NCBI RefSeq assembly: GCF_000764305.2
Contig: NW_025936068.1
Location: 62,001 to 126,000, forward strand
From: Hyalella azteca
Taxonomy: Eukaryota > Arthropoda > Malacostraca > Amphipoda > Hyalellidae
Length of the DNA stretch: 64,000 nt
Reading direction: 5' to 3'
Shown: piece by piece, positions 1 to 11,248 of the stretch
Layout: every line of letters starts with the position of its first letter
Position numbering within the stretch: position 1 is the stretch's first letter
Notes under the pieces: generated by a model
What the model saw: only the letters and a program-made list of their open reading frames with translations
What the model was told of the DNA's origin: nothing
The model's database searches: none
Translations under genes and position numbers: made by a program

Positions 1-465
1 ATTCACTGCACACGCTTGCCCTATTATGTACTCAGGCTATCGTTCCTTTATTAAATTAATTGGTCACTAAAATAATAATGAACAAATTTATTAATAACAT
101 GATAATGAAATATCAATCATGATAACTTAGTTTATTATTAGTAAGCACGATATCAGACATACGCTTATGAATGCATCGTTGTCACGGAAGTCGCTATCGA
201 ACTAAATCTGCTCTTCACTCCAATATTTCTGTCACTAAAAAATTTTCACGCTAATAAATCCTCTCAGCGCAAGACTTTCCATTATTTTTACGATCTCAGC
301 CACAAGAAACGACACACTACCTTACTGAAAATCATAGGTGGGTTGTTTGATGCAGTCAGTCGGCCATCCGACGGTCATACATCCACTCAAAAAAATGTAT
401 AGAAAAAGTTGGCCAATTAGTGACACAATTTCTTAACCCACTGCATGAGCAGGGAGCGGACGTAC
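1..465. other. Non-coding stretch at window start
   Basis: AT-rich sequence with no exon-like reading frame that I can support and no clear repeat. The short open frames on both strands lack protein-like composition. Confidence 0.5.
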
Positions 466-550
466 GTAGCACTGATACGTCCTTTTCCCCGGCCAATCTG
501 CGTCAGGATGACATACACAAAAGCAAAAATTACATCGCTCTTTGGACAAA
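466..550 (+). repeat. Dispersed repeat, copy 1 (partner at 3816-3903)
   Basis: About 85 bp that aligns by eye with 3816-3903 in the same orientation. The shared core includes GTCAGGATGAC, then ACACAA, a short A-rich run and TACATCGC. The divergence between copies suggests old fragments of one interspersed element. The element type is not recognisable. Confidence 0.6.
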
Positions 551-1404
551 GATTCAGTCATTTTGCTGAGTGTACAAAGGATAAGATCTTCAATAATTTC
601 GTCAGTGTGCGAGGCTGCGAGACTCGAATTATTCCACTGATAAGACGCCATGTCACACTGATAAGAAGCCATGCCACAGTTTGCCGAGAACAAATGCTGC
701 TCACTTCAGAAGCGTGTCATGTTAGACAAGGTTTGTTTGTCTGTTGCAAGAAGCGGTGGCGCGGATTGTACATCTGGTGCGAAATAAATTTCGAATGTGG
801 TCTTGGGCTTTAAAAATTCAAAGGAAAGATAGCATCAGGGCTTTTGCAGCACTGAATTTCATTAGGATATATAAATGTTTGAGGATTCTTTGCTGGACAC
901 GTACAAATTTAGTAATGTGTTTCTAAATGCGGGGACATTAATATCGATATGAACGATATAAGAACGTTTTAAATGATATAAGGATACTAACACTAATAAT
1001 AGAACTCATCTATATTTGGTATGCAAATGCTGATATGAATCAGGGTAACGTAGATCAATTCTACATACTTAATTACAAGGCACTAAAAATAAAATGAAAC
1101 TCACTTTATGGCCTGTACTCAAGCACTTTAATTACCAGGACATATTCTAAACTAATAACATAGTCTTATAGAGGAAATGAGCATAATGTAATCCATCTGA
1201 TTTCGGAATAAAAACAGAAACATTTCCCGCATGACGACAAAAGTTCTATGGAAAACATCCCAATTTGCATATTAGTCCTCATGCAGGCATTATCAGCAGC
1301 AGTTCAGATCATAATTCAATCGCTGTTGCGTGTCCCATGCAGGGACGATATTTCAATTACTTAAGCCGCGGTCGCTCCGAGCGCTCCATTCTTGACTGTT
1401 CAAC
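551..1404. other. Non-coding stretch
   Basis: No supported exon, RNA gene or repeat. The open frames here (for example around 744-926) lack flanking splice sites and protein-like composition. Confidence 0.5.
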
Positions 1405-1550
1405 TCTCTGGATGATGGGTCGGGGATCAAAAGAGCCTTCATTGCAATACTTTTTTATTTATCAGATTATGCGACGATTGGGGATGATGGGTCGTTAATC
1501 AAAAGAGCCCTTGATCGCAATATATTATGAGAGCGCCCTTCATCGCTATC
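1405..1550. repeat. 72-bp tandem duplication
   Basis: The segment starting GATGATGGGTCG at 1411 recurs at 1483, followed in both copies by ATCAAAAGAGCC and a similar tail. The period is 72 bp. A weaker third part follows (AGAGCGCCCTTCATCGC near 1532). Confidence 0.7.
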
Positions 1551-2191
1551 AAATTATAAGGCGAATAAATGCTTGGCTTGATGAGCTGAGCGATGTGGAG
1601 TTTAGATCGATAGCGATCCCGTTTATGAATTGTTTATTTGGAAAATGATGGAACGTGTTTTCCATGTCCTCATTAACTGAAGTGTCTAGCAATTATCCCA
1701 GAATTAAAAAAAATTACATTTAATTTTTTGTCTACTTTTAATTAAAAAATACTTGAAAGTATGTCGTTCAAGGTTAGCTTTGAATACGCCACAAATTTAC
1801 TTACTATAGTTTGACGAATTTGTTATTTTGATGGAATTTGTTTTGATGGACTTTGTCTCCTTTCACTTCTCTGGTGCCATATTTTCCTTGAATTGTCTTA
1901 TTTCTTCCACGGTTTATCTAGAAATTTACGATTTCTTCATAGAAGCCCAAAGCCCAAAAATCGTCACTATTTTTGGCGATGCGGAGCACGGCTCCTTAAA
2001 ATCCCCATATACATTCTTCCTCTGATTGCATTCCTCCCAATCTCCACAGGCAACAAATAGACGCCAACAAGAAAAGAGAAATAGCTGGACGTTTCCCCAT
2101 GAAAAAATAAAATTTTCCCGATGCACTACTGCTACTGGTATGAAATGTAAGGCACAAGTGAAAAATAAAGATATGGCCAGAAAAATTCAAG
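1551..2191. other. Non-coding stretch
   Basis: AT-rich sequence. The short open frames at 1828-2262 on both strands overlap a tRNA-like fragment and are not protein-like. Confidence 0.5.
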
Positions 2192-2262
2192 CTCGAAATG
2201 GCCGAGTGGTTAAGACTACCAAGAATAGTGCGGTGATTTGCGGGTTCGAAACTCGTAATTAG
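2192..2262 (+). repeat. tRNA-like fragment, probably tRNA-derived SINE or decayed tRNA gene
   Basis: An internal A-box like that of a Ser/Leu tRNA (TGGCCGAGTGG, 2199-2209) is followed about 34 nt later by a B-box (GGTTCGAAACT, 2243-2253). These are RNA polymerase III promoter elements. I could not fold a complete acceptor stem, and the segment is short for a long-variable-arm tRNA. A second A-box-like sequence (GTGGCCAGGTGG, 2291-2302) follows without its own B-box. Together this favours a SINE head or tRNA pseudogene over a working gene. Confidence 0.45.
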
Positions 2263-3815
2263 TTGTGACGATTTAGTTGAGATCGATAAGGTGGCCAGGT
2301 GGTTAAGATAAGGCAACAGGCCAACTTAGCCCAACCAAAGCAGACTCCATTGGATTATATCATAACTGTTATCTTTGTTTTTGTTGTAAACTGATCTAGA
2401 TGTATTTGCAAAAACCGTGTATTTAATATAACTTAGTATCTCCTCACCAACGCGCTCATTAAATATACTTTACGATGAAGCTCTAATGTCTATAGCCGCA
2501 AACGCTGAAACTCTATCTCTCATCCCTGGTCACATCACCCGTTCATCTAGCGTGGGCAACATACATAAATTTTAATTATTGTTAAATCATAAAAATTCGC
2601 AATTCGTTGGCAGGGATTATGATTATTTTTTTAATATATGAAATCTCACTTTATTTTCAAAAATTATAATTCCTGTTATATTATAAGAATCTCAAAATTC
2701 GTTAGCAAGAATTATAACTCTTGTCCAACGCTGCTCATGTTATCGTTCCTAGCGCGGCAATAACTCTGAGCTGCGTGGAGTCCATTAATTGCATGCCTTG
2801 TTTACATAATTATTTCTCGAGGTGCTCTGGGTTATTTATTACCTAACAACATAATTCAGCTTCTTTAACATGTTCTTGAATTTAAAACTGTTTTATCAAG
2901 GCTTATTTAGCAGTTATGTATATATCACAAAATTTGTAAGAGAATGTGTGGGTAATATGTACTTATGTACTCAAGTAATATGTAATTATCGTAAGTGAAT
3001 TTTGTTAAATCAAAGATGTTCTTGGTTACGAATAAAAAAAATGGAAACGACCGAGGAAATTCAAAGAGCCAATTCTGAAACATCTGACTTCGTTGGTTGT
3101 ATAATCAATGAAATTTATTCTTACTCAACACGAGTGTGTTCCTGTAATATTCCTTTGACCTCGTAGACCGATGAATTCATGAATAAAATTTAACTTAATC
3201 GACTCAACTGGGCTGCCTTTGAATTATTCTCCCTGGAGCGCACCTACATTTGCCGATCATCCATTGATGCTCGCTCAGTTGTGATACTATCCATTGGAGC
3301 TTGAGGAGCAATTTGAAGCAAGCAATGTAACTTTTTAAATACATTACTTCCATTACAGGAAAAATTTGGAAAAAATTTTCCCAGTGAATTTATTCTGGGC
3401 CAATTGTTGTTTTTAATGAAAGATCTCCTTAACTATATCGATAATTGAAGCCATTTATCCTGACGTCGGCATTTGGCAAACATTCTCAAAAGTTGCTTAA
3501 GCGATTGTAATTTAAGTTTTATTTTCAATCTCAGTTACTTACATTAATTATTGCATCCATTCTTGTATTGGGAGTTTTGATAACGTTTTCTGGCTGTTGT
3601 GGGTAAATTTTAACCAGAATTGTACATTTCGTGGAATTTGTATATTTATCGAACTAAAACTCATGATTTCAAAACTTGTTTTGTCGCCCGAGTTATTTTA
3701 TTGATGAAAAAATATGTAAAATATGGATCATATTGTCCAAATAGTAACACATATCTTTATGCACAGCAGAATTATACACATATAATTCTTAAAATATATG
3801 TAATAGAAGTAGAAA
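2263..3815. other. Non-coding stretch
   Basis: Apart from a second A-box-like motif at 2291-2302, this is AT-rich sequence with no supported exon or repeat. Confidence 0.5.
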
Positions 3816-3903
3816 CCGGATGAAGCGCTGACACGCTCTTTTTTCGGGCCAAACTGGGTCAGGATGACCCACACAAGGACAAAAAGTACATCGCAATTTG
3901 GAA
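3816..3903 (+). repeat. Dispersed repeat, copy 2 (partner at 466-550)
   Basis: Same-orientation partner of 466-550; shared landmarks are GGTCAGGATGAC, ACACAAGGACAAAAAG and TACATCGCAATTTGGA. Confidence 0.6.
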
Positions 3904-4069
3904 GTCCCATTGTAAGCGCGACTACTATGCCTGCCGCTCTTTCTTCGGCGCCGACCAGACAAACGGAAACTTTATCCGTGCAGGGAAGTGAACTTTGTTT
4001 TTTTGACGATTTATTGGTAACGAAGGCACAGTAATTCGTGGTAAAGGGAACAGTGAAAATAAACTCAAA

Positions 4070-4155
4070 ATGAACCCAAATTGAAGCCAAGGTAACCTAA
4101 AGTGAACGCAAAGTGAACTCAAAATAGACCCAGAGTGAACCCAGAGTGAACCCAG
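4070..4155. repeat. Degenerate short tandem repeat (AAAGTGAACCC type)
   Basis: About seven imperfect units of 11-13 bp, variants of AA-A/G-GTGAAC-C/T-C, run through this segment. The clearest copies are the two adjacent CAGAGTGAACC units near 4129-4152. Confidence 0.6.
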
Positions 4156-6615
4156 CGGATGTCACGCACGGAAGCTATTGTTCGTAGTAAACTAATATGA
4201 TTCTGCAAAAAAATCTTAAATAAACCTAGCAAGATGCTGCTATAATACTTAACTTTGATTATTCCAATCAAAATTATTTCAATTTACAAATTTCACAGCA
4301 CAAATTTAGACCTTACAATATAATTACCATTCGCAAAAAAAATCAGCAACAGTGAAGCACAAAGTGCTTCACGACTAACAGAATGAAAGCGACGAGCTTC
4401 GGATGATCAGAATGAACAGACTTTTTCTGTAAATGAAAATGCTAGTAAAAAGTGAAAGGCAAAAAAACATAAATGGAAAATGATACAAATTTAAAAGATC
4501 AAATATAAAAAATAACTGTTGAATGATCGCAATAAATTACAAGATAAATCGCGGTACAAAAATTAGAGACGCATGAGGCGTGGCTACAATATCGCTATTT
4601 AATTCCCATTTGTAGGAAGTTCCACCGAATTCTCTGGGTGATAGAAGTGAAGCCCTCTCTAGAGCCTTTACGTGCTGCATCATCTCTGGCATTTGTTCCT
4701 GGCATGTCTGGTATTGAGAAATGGATGCGACATTCTCCTGAAATTGAGGAAGTTATTAATGTGCAGTGCATTTGTACGTCAACTTGAAGAGTTTGTTTAG
4801 CATTTGTTCGAGTCATTTTCGGAAGTGGCAGAATGATTACAACTTTGATGATGTGACGAACAAGTTTCATATAATGCATGTTTATATTTAACGTCAGCCT
4901 GCTTCCTAAAATTGATATAAAACACATTTTTAAAGTCAGGGACAGGCGCTTGACTCACGTGTTCTGGTATTCTTGAAACATCTTTTTTGAGAAATGAGTG
5001 AATATTACAGTTAAAAAATGTACTTGGTGATCAACTAATGTGTTATAGAAGAAAAAACAGTCTACAAATGATGAAATAAGTCGCGTGTCAACGCAGTTTT
5101 AAAATTTGATCTGATAGAATTTAATACTAGTCCTGGATTAATTTCTAGTAGTAGTTATATAGGCTTTTGTTTCCCTCATATAAGTCGCTTTGAGTTTAAA
5201 TTGAGTGTGTTCAAACCTTCATTAGGTACATTGCCAGGTGTGTAAAAGAAGAAGATTCGATAAATTATTAAAATCGTTAGATAAATTGTTTGATAGATGT
5301 CAAATTAATCACAATACTCAATTTTCCGATTTAAATGTCTGAAAACAACCTTTGAATTTTATTTACAAGCCAGTATTCATTGAGGTATATTTCCAATGTT
5401 AAACAAAGACGGTAACAGATGGTTTCCAGCCATCACAACGAGACACGTGTGGCGTCCAATGTCTTGCACCAACATCTTTTTCTTGGGATGTATTCGAGGC
5501 GCTATTTCCTCAGGCCTCATCAAGGTAATTCCAGGCCATTGGGCTGCGTTTAACTCTAATTACCGAAAATCAGGGTCTGTGGTAGCCTTGGCCACGGACA
5601 TTACTAGAGTACTAAAAAGGGAGTTATTCAGGGATACGAACGGCTTCTAGAAGTGAGAAAGCCACTCTCTAATGAAGAAATTACACGAGATGTTTTACTC
5701 ACTTTTCGATGCTTTCGTTTCCGCATTTCCTGCTATTGTGGCTTTCTTGGGCGTCGTGATGAGTGAAGACTTGTCAGTGCATTCAAGGGCTCTGATATAT
5801 CTTCATTGATCCGTTCTCGTCTTCATTATGAAGACTGTTTACTAGCCAACGACTTTCTTTCAACGACTGGGCAGCTACTTTCGAGGCATCCAGGCTTTCC
5901 GACTTCGCGTAAATACCTTTCTAGTCCTTGAAATGACGCTGAGTTTTTCTTCTCTATTTTGAAGGTCAAACCTTCCTTCTCGTACTTTAATGGCTCGGTT
6001 ATGTTGAGTGATGCCTTGCATGCCACTCTACTCTAGTGATGCCATGTTGGCCAGCGACTGGAAACCAGACATTATTTCTTCACAAATCCCCTTAGCATCA
6101 CTGCACCGTCAATCACACTAAAAAATTTCCGGGTCAACGCATTGGATGCTGAGCAGGAGAGCAAAATATGAAGATTTATTTACGCCTTTTATTTATATGT
6201 TCTTAATCTTTCGCGTAACGTAGTGTCACTGCAACACAACTTACATTGAATTAATTCTAGGTTTATTCTGATTTAATTAATTTTAGGTTTTAATTTTGAA
6301 ATTCCCATCATCCATTTTCATTTTGTTATTTGTATTTGTTTTATTTAGGTGATAATAATGACGTCAGAAACACCACTCAAGAATTAAAAGGAACAGTGAA
6401 TCGAGTGCAATAAAAAATGAACAAATATATATGAGAAATATTCCCTTAGTATACAAGGCTAAGATTGAGCATCGCCATGCTCTGAACCGTATTGATTAGT
6501 TCAGATAAATATCTTCGTACAAAGAGAAGACAAGAAATTAAAATTGGCGCTATGTTCTCTATACGAAGCTTAATACAATACAGCAACTTTCAGGCTTAGA
6601 ACATTATTAGGCTGG
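4156..6615. other. Non-coding stretch with short unassigned ORFs
   Basis: No exon can be supported. The frame at 5396-5650 (84 codons) and the minus-strand frame at 5826-6026 (66 codons) have mixed amino-acid composition and moderate GC, but neither contains a motif I recognise or clear flanking splice sites. They could be decayed element fragments. Confidence 0.35.
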
Positions 6616-6639
6616 ACAAGTGTCATTGAATTCAAGTTT

Positions 6640-7130
6640 TCTACTAAGAGGAGAAAAGGAAGTACAGATAACCTCTGTGGGTGTGCGTGCGAAAACTTAC
6701 TTTAAATACGGCGCAAAAAAATATGTGAAGAAGGTTATTACAGTCCTGATCAAGCGCTGTAGTATAAAGAGAAGGGGATATCATACCGGTCATTGTTTTT
6801 TTTAAGTAAGATAATTCAAAATTTTCCATGGGAATGGTTTATGAATTTAAATCAATTACTTCCGTGAGAGAGAAGAACAGTGGAATGCAGATGACCTCTG
6901 GGTTTGCGTATTAAAACTTCCTTCGAATACGGCGCAAAGAGGGTGCGAAAGAGCTTATGAATCTAGATGAAAATTAAAAGATTGATGCTACTGTAAGTTT
7001 TAAAATATTATGCAAAACACGTTTTGAAGTAGGGGTTCATGAACCAAATTCATGTCGTTGCGTGAAAGAGAAGAAAACGCGAGGGCCGCTGACCTGAGGG
7101 TGTGCGTGCCAGGGCTTATTTTAAAGAAGA
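6640..7130. repeat. Three degenerate tandem copies, about 200-220 bp period
   Basis: A block with AGAGAAGAA-type start, then GA-CCTCTGGGT-TGCGT, then ACTT-CTT-AATACGGCGCAAA, appears near 6648, 6866 and 7063, the third more decayed. The segments between copies also align loosely (CCATGGGAATGGTTTATGAA against GTAGGGGTTCATGAACC). This looks like an old tandem array or nested copies of one element. Confidence 0.6.
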
Positions 7131-9800
7131 TCTCCCTAGGATGATCTCTGGCAAGGGTCGCTGCCTTGCCACTTCACTTTTGACCTCCTGGCCTCGTGAA
7201 TAACTCAGTTGCGGGAATCGTGACCGACACTGTTGATCATTGCCTGTCTGTCCGACGCCATTTTCTTCTACTATTATAATTCAAAATATACTGGTAAATT
7301 TCTAGGTACCGATGCAAAAATTAGATTTTATTCTTTAGTATTTTCAAATTTAATGAGGTAGTACGGCAATCATAAATTTTTGTCGCCAAAGCAATTGAAA
7401 AAAAAACTAGATCGCGGAATTTGTCCTGCAACCCACCGGTTGGACGTGCCGCACTCAACATGTCAAATTATTTTATTTAACATGTTTAACATTTAACTTG
7501 TTTAACATTATTTTATTTAACATGACCGACACAAGCAAATTGCTTTTAATGCTAACCCAGTTTGTGAAAACAGTGACTGACTCAGCAGACAAAAATTCGA
7601 AAAGCCACCCACTCGATTATCCCGCGTGCTATACATTATTTCGAGGGATTCGAAGCAATTCGATTCGAAAGTCGACTGTTTCAGGAGTCTAATTTCCTCA
7701 TGAAACTCATGAAATGCATTAAAATAGACTTCTGGATACCACTGTATGGTTTACGTGAATGGATATGTGTACTCAATGAGGTTTTTTGACACTGAGATTA
7801 ATAATAATTGGTCTCTCAGTCTCTCCTTGCCCATTATAATAGTAATATGATCTATTCATACGAAGTGAATTTAGACAGAATATTATACACATGTCATTTT
7901 TCTAGTTTGATATTTTTTAACTTTTAAAGGTAGCTGGTTCACTAATCGTTATTTTTTGATAAGAATTTAGTTCTATTTAGTAGCTACTAAATCTTTCTTT
8001 AACTTCCTTAAAGATAGAAAAAACTGGATCCATTCTCTGAATTTTCGATACAATGAGAATCGTTAATATTCAACAATTATTTTTTATAATATGGGTAGTT
8101 ATTTTTCATTGATAATTTTGAGAAATTTCTCATCCATTATGGTTAATGCTGGTAAGTTTCACACATACTTGAGTAGCCCATAGTCATCAAACTAATTACA
8201 ATGCTTAACTTGTTTAACTTCTAAAATTATTAACTTGCAGAGTCTAACTTCCGCTACTCTGAAGCTTGATGATTTTATGAATCGAATATTCTGTAATGAA
8301 TTTTGTGGTTACATATCTTTACAAGTTATTTGGCAGGACCATTTAGGTACATTGCGGGTCTGAATTTTCGTTTTACCGCATGAAGTGTTGTTTGATCTTT
8401 AAATTTTATAAAAATGGATACATTGAAGTATTGACGTCGAGCCACAATTGGCACTGTAATTTATTTACTCAATAATCTGAGATACGCATGAAAGGCTTCA
8501 GGAATATAAAATATATTGCCACTAAATGCCAGATAAAATAACTAAAAAGTATCCAAAATTCAACAGAATGCGAATAGGACAAAATAACATCCGTACCTAA
8601 AATGTAGAATAATTCTGGCGAGATTGCAGTGAGGGCAATCAAATGAACACTCTTTTATTTATTTTATTCCCTGCAACGCGTTTCACTTTTTTCCGACTTT
8701 GCAGATAAAAACAATTTCACTGTCAGAGCTCCTGAACTCGACCTGAAACAGAAAAGCTTCACGTCGTGGTGAAGAATTTTTTAACGGTCCAATGCAGCCG
8801 TCATCCCGGCAAGCATTATAAATGACACGGCTTCGTGCTGCTCGACGCAGCCTTAAATTCAGAATAAAAAAAAAATTTTTTTGCTTATTTTATTATTGCA
8901 AAGCAACTTTATAGTAAATCGTTCTTGACGGCTTGAACTTTTAACTGTATTGTATCTTATACAAATTACTGAAGGTTCCTACGAAACTAATCTCAATTAT
9001 CAAATCACATCAGTATAACATGAATCATTTCTCTTCCGCAAGACCACCGAGAGAAAGAAGCGCCAATGTCTAGAGTTTCAAGCTCCAACTTTGCATATCA
9101 GGCATAAATTTATCCCGTTAATATTCAGGTTGACTTTCTCCGCGACCATTTGCTAGAGCCAAGCCCTTCTTCCTGCTCGTCTTTGGCTGCGGCCAAAACG
9201 ATGCCCGTATTCTTATCCACATATTCTTATCCCTATATTTCGACATCGCATGCTTGTCCTAAGTTATGGAAAATCACGATATTTTTATCGGTGGGAGAAC
9301 GGCCAGCCGTTGATAAGATGGTTAAGGTTTGCACTAGGGTAAGCAGATCGACGCGTCACTCAAGCCAAGTATCATCCAAAATAATTCCATAGACCCAAGG
9401 TCAAGATCGAGTTCATGAAGAGAAAGGTCCCAAGTGGTACCGGATTCATTGTTTAAATAAGTGGTTTCAATCCGGATTCAGGTACCAGTGGCTTCAATCA
9501 ACTGGAATAGGTAAATAGGTAAAAATTTAGTTCTCGAACCAAAACCTAGTGGTAAAACCTCGAACCAAAACAAATTAAAAATTTCATTGCATTTCAATGG
9601 AGGACACAAAAACTGAGCCAACGCATCCACTTTTCCGTACTCTGAATTCATCTGTGAAGAACTGCTTCAATTTTTCACGACTACTTTCCTTTTCGCTATA
9701 GACACGCGGTATTAAAGAATGCTTAATTGCAGACACCTTTGCCGGTGCCTTAATTTTATTTTAGATTCATAAGTTTGCACTTTTAACTGAATTGTACTGT
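7131..9800. other. Non-coding stretch
   Basis: AT-rich, with no supported exon, RNA gene or clear repeat. If gene 1 has an upstream exon inside the window it could lie here. None was recognised by a cysteine-rich or signal-peptide reading. Confidence 0.4.
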
Positions 9801-10240
9801 TGATCTACCTGAATTGTGTGCTAATTGATTGTGTTGTTGTTATACCTGAATTGTGTGTTGATTGATTGTGTTGTTTTTCTACCTGAATTGTGTTTTAATT
9901 GATTGTGTTGTTGTTCTAACTGAATTGTGTGGTAATTGATTGTGTTGTTGTTCCAACTGAATTGTGTGTTAATTGATTGTGTTGTTGTTCTATCTGAATT
10001 ATGTGACAATTGATTGTGTTGTTGGTCTACCTGAATTGTGTGCTTATTAATTGTGTTGTTGTTCTGCCTAAATTGTGTGCTAATTGATTGTGTTGTTGTT
10101 CAACCTGAATTGTGTGACTATCAATTGTGTTGTTGTTATACCAGGATTGTTCACATATCAGTCAGGTAGTTGTTGTACTACGATTGTTTGCTTAACAATC
10201 GGGTTGTTGTTCTACCTGAATTTAGTGCCTATCCATTATG
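9801..10240. repeat. 37-bp minisatellite
   Basis: The motif GAATTGTGTG...AATTGATTGTGTTGTTGTTCTAC recurs at exactly 37-bp steps, with starts at 9811, 9848, 9885, 9922, 9959, 9996, 10033, 10070, 10107 and 10144, becoming more divergent after about 10144. It is the oldest-looking and most distal tier of a compound array that ends at the splice acceptor of exon 11096. Confidence 0.9.
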
Positions 10241-10510
10241 TCGTTGTTCTGCCAGGATTGCTCGCTTATCAATTGTGTTATTGTTCTACCGGTATCGTTT
10301 GCTTACCAAGTTTTGCAGGTGTTTGCAGAGTGCCTATCTATTATGTTGTTATTCTGCCAGGATGGTTTTCTTATCAATTGTGTTGTTTTTCTTCCATTAT
10401 CGTTTGCTTACCAAGTTTTGCTGTTATTTGCGGAGTGCCTGTCTATTATGTTGTTGTTCTGCCAGGATGGTTTTCCTATCAATTGTGTTGTTGTTCTACC
10501 AGTATAGTTC
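10241..10510. repeat. 105-bp higher-order tandem repeat
   Basis: The block starting GCCAGGAT(T/G)G recurs with its GAT at 10256, 10361 and 10466, a 105-bp step. It mixes parts of the 37-bp unit with TTTGC-G acceptor-like segments, so it appears to be an intermediate between the 37-bp and 54-bp tiers on either side. Confidence 0.75.
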
Positions 10511-11095
10511 GCTTATCAAATTTTGTTGTTGTTTGCAGCTACGTTTGCTGTTCCACCAGGATTATTCATTTACGAAGGTTTTTGTTGTTGTTTGCAGCTA
10601 CGTTTGCTGTTCTACAATGATTATTCATTAACGAAGTTTTGTTGTTTGCAGCTACGTTTGATGTTCTACAAGGATTATTCATTAACGAAGATAACGAAGT
10701 GTTGTTGTTTGCAGCTACGTTTGCTGTTCTACAAGGATTATTCATTAACGAAGTGTTGTTGTTTGCAGCTACGTTTGCTGTTCTACCAGGATTCTTCATT
10801 AACGAAGTGTTGTTGTTTGCAGCTAAGTTTGCTGTTCTACAAGGTTTATTCATTAACGAAGTTTTGTTGTTTGCAGCTACGTTTGCTGTTCTACCTGGAT
10901 TATTCATTAACGAAGTGTTGTTGTTTGCAGCTACGTTTGCTGTTCTACCAGGATTCTTCATTAACGAAGTGTTGTTGTTTGCAGCTACGTTTGCTGTTCT
11001 ACCTGGATTATTCATTAACGAAGTGTTGTTGTTTGCAGCTACGTTTGCTGTTCTACCAAGGTTATTCATTAAAGAAGTTTTGTTGTTGTTTGCAG
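10511..11095. repeat. 54-bp tandem array of 3' splice-site copies
   Basis: Ten units contain TTGTTGTTTGCAG followed by CTACGTTTGCTG. The ACGTTTG landmark sits at 10541, 10600, 10654, 10717, 10771, 10825 (one base changed), 10879, 10933, 10987 and 11041, and most steps are exactly 54 bp. The real acceptor of exon 11096 (TTGTTGTTTGCAG, then CGACGTTC) is the next unit, 57 bp on. Because 54 is a multiple of three, units from about 10639 onward stay open in the exon's reading frame, encoding an 18-residue repeat (LLFAATFAVL-P/Q-G-L/F-FINEV). Confidence 0.9.
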
Positions 11096-11248
11096 CGACG
11101 TTCTCCCCGGACGTGATGCCGAGCATCAGCTGCACCGCCGCGGACCAGTGCAGTGAGGTGGCCTACGCTGTGTGTGGTGCTGGAGGAACCTGCATCTGTT
11201 CGGACCCCACACCGGTCTACATCGCTGACATCTCCACCTGTCTTAAAG
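11096..11248 (+). CDS. Gene 1 exon: EB module 1
   Basis: Entry phase 1 (acceptor TTTGCAG before 11096) and exit phase 1 (donor AAAG/GTAAAC at 11249). It reads A-T-F-S-P-D-V-M and then six cysteines with spacing C-x5-C-x7-C-x5-C-x-C-x13-C, ending I-S-T-C-L-K-G across the junction. The GC content is well above that of the flanking intron. It is flanked on both sides by arrays built from its own edges, so both its acceptor and its donor have nearby copies. The 1-1 phase makes it a symmetric module that could be skipped or duplicated without breaking frame. Confidence 0.8.

Noticed and set aside
5396..5650. 84-codon ORF with mixed composition
   Set aside because: No motif, splice support or neighbouring partner; may be a decayed element fragment, but that cannot be shown from the sequence alone.
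10084..11135. Several overlapping ORFs of 150-240 codons on both strands
   Set aside because: They are by-products of the 37/105/54-bp arrays. Only the part from 11096 is supported as an exon; in-frame extension is listed as a finding instead.
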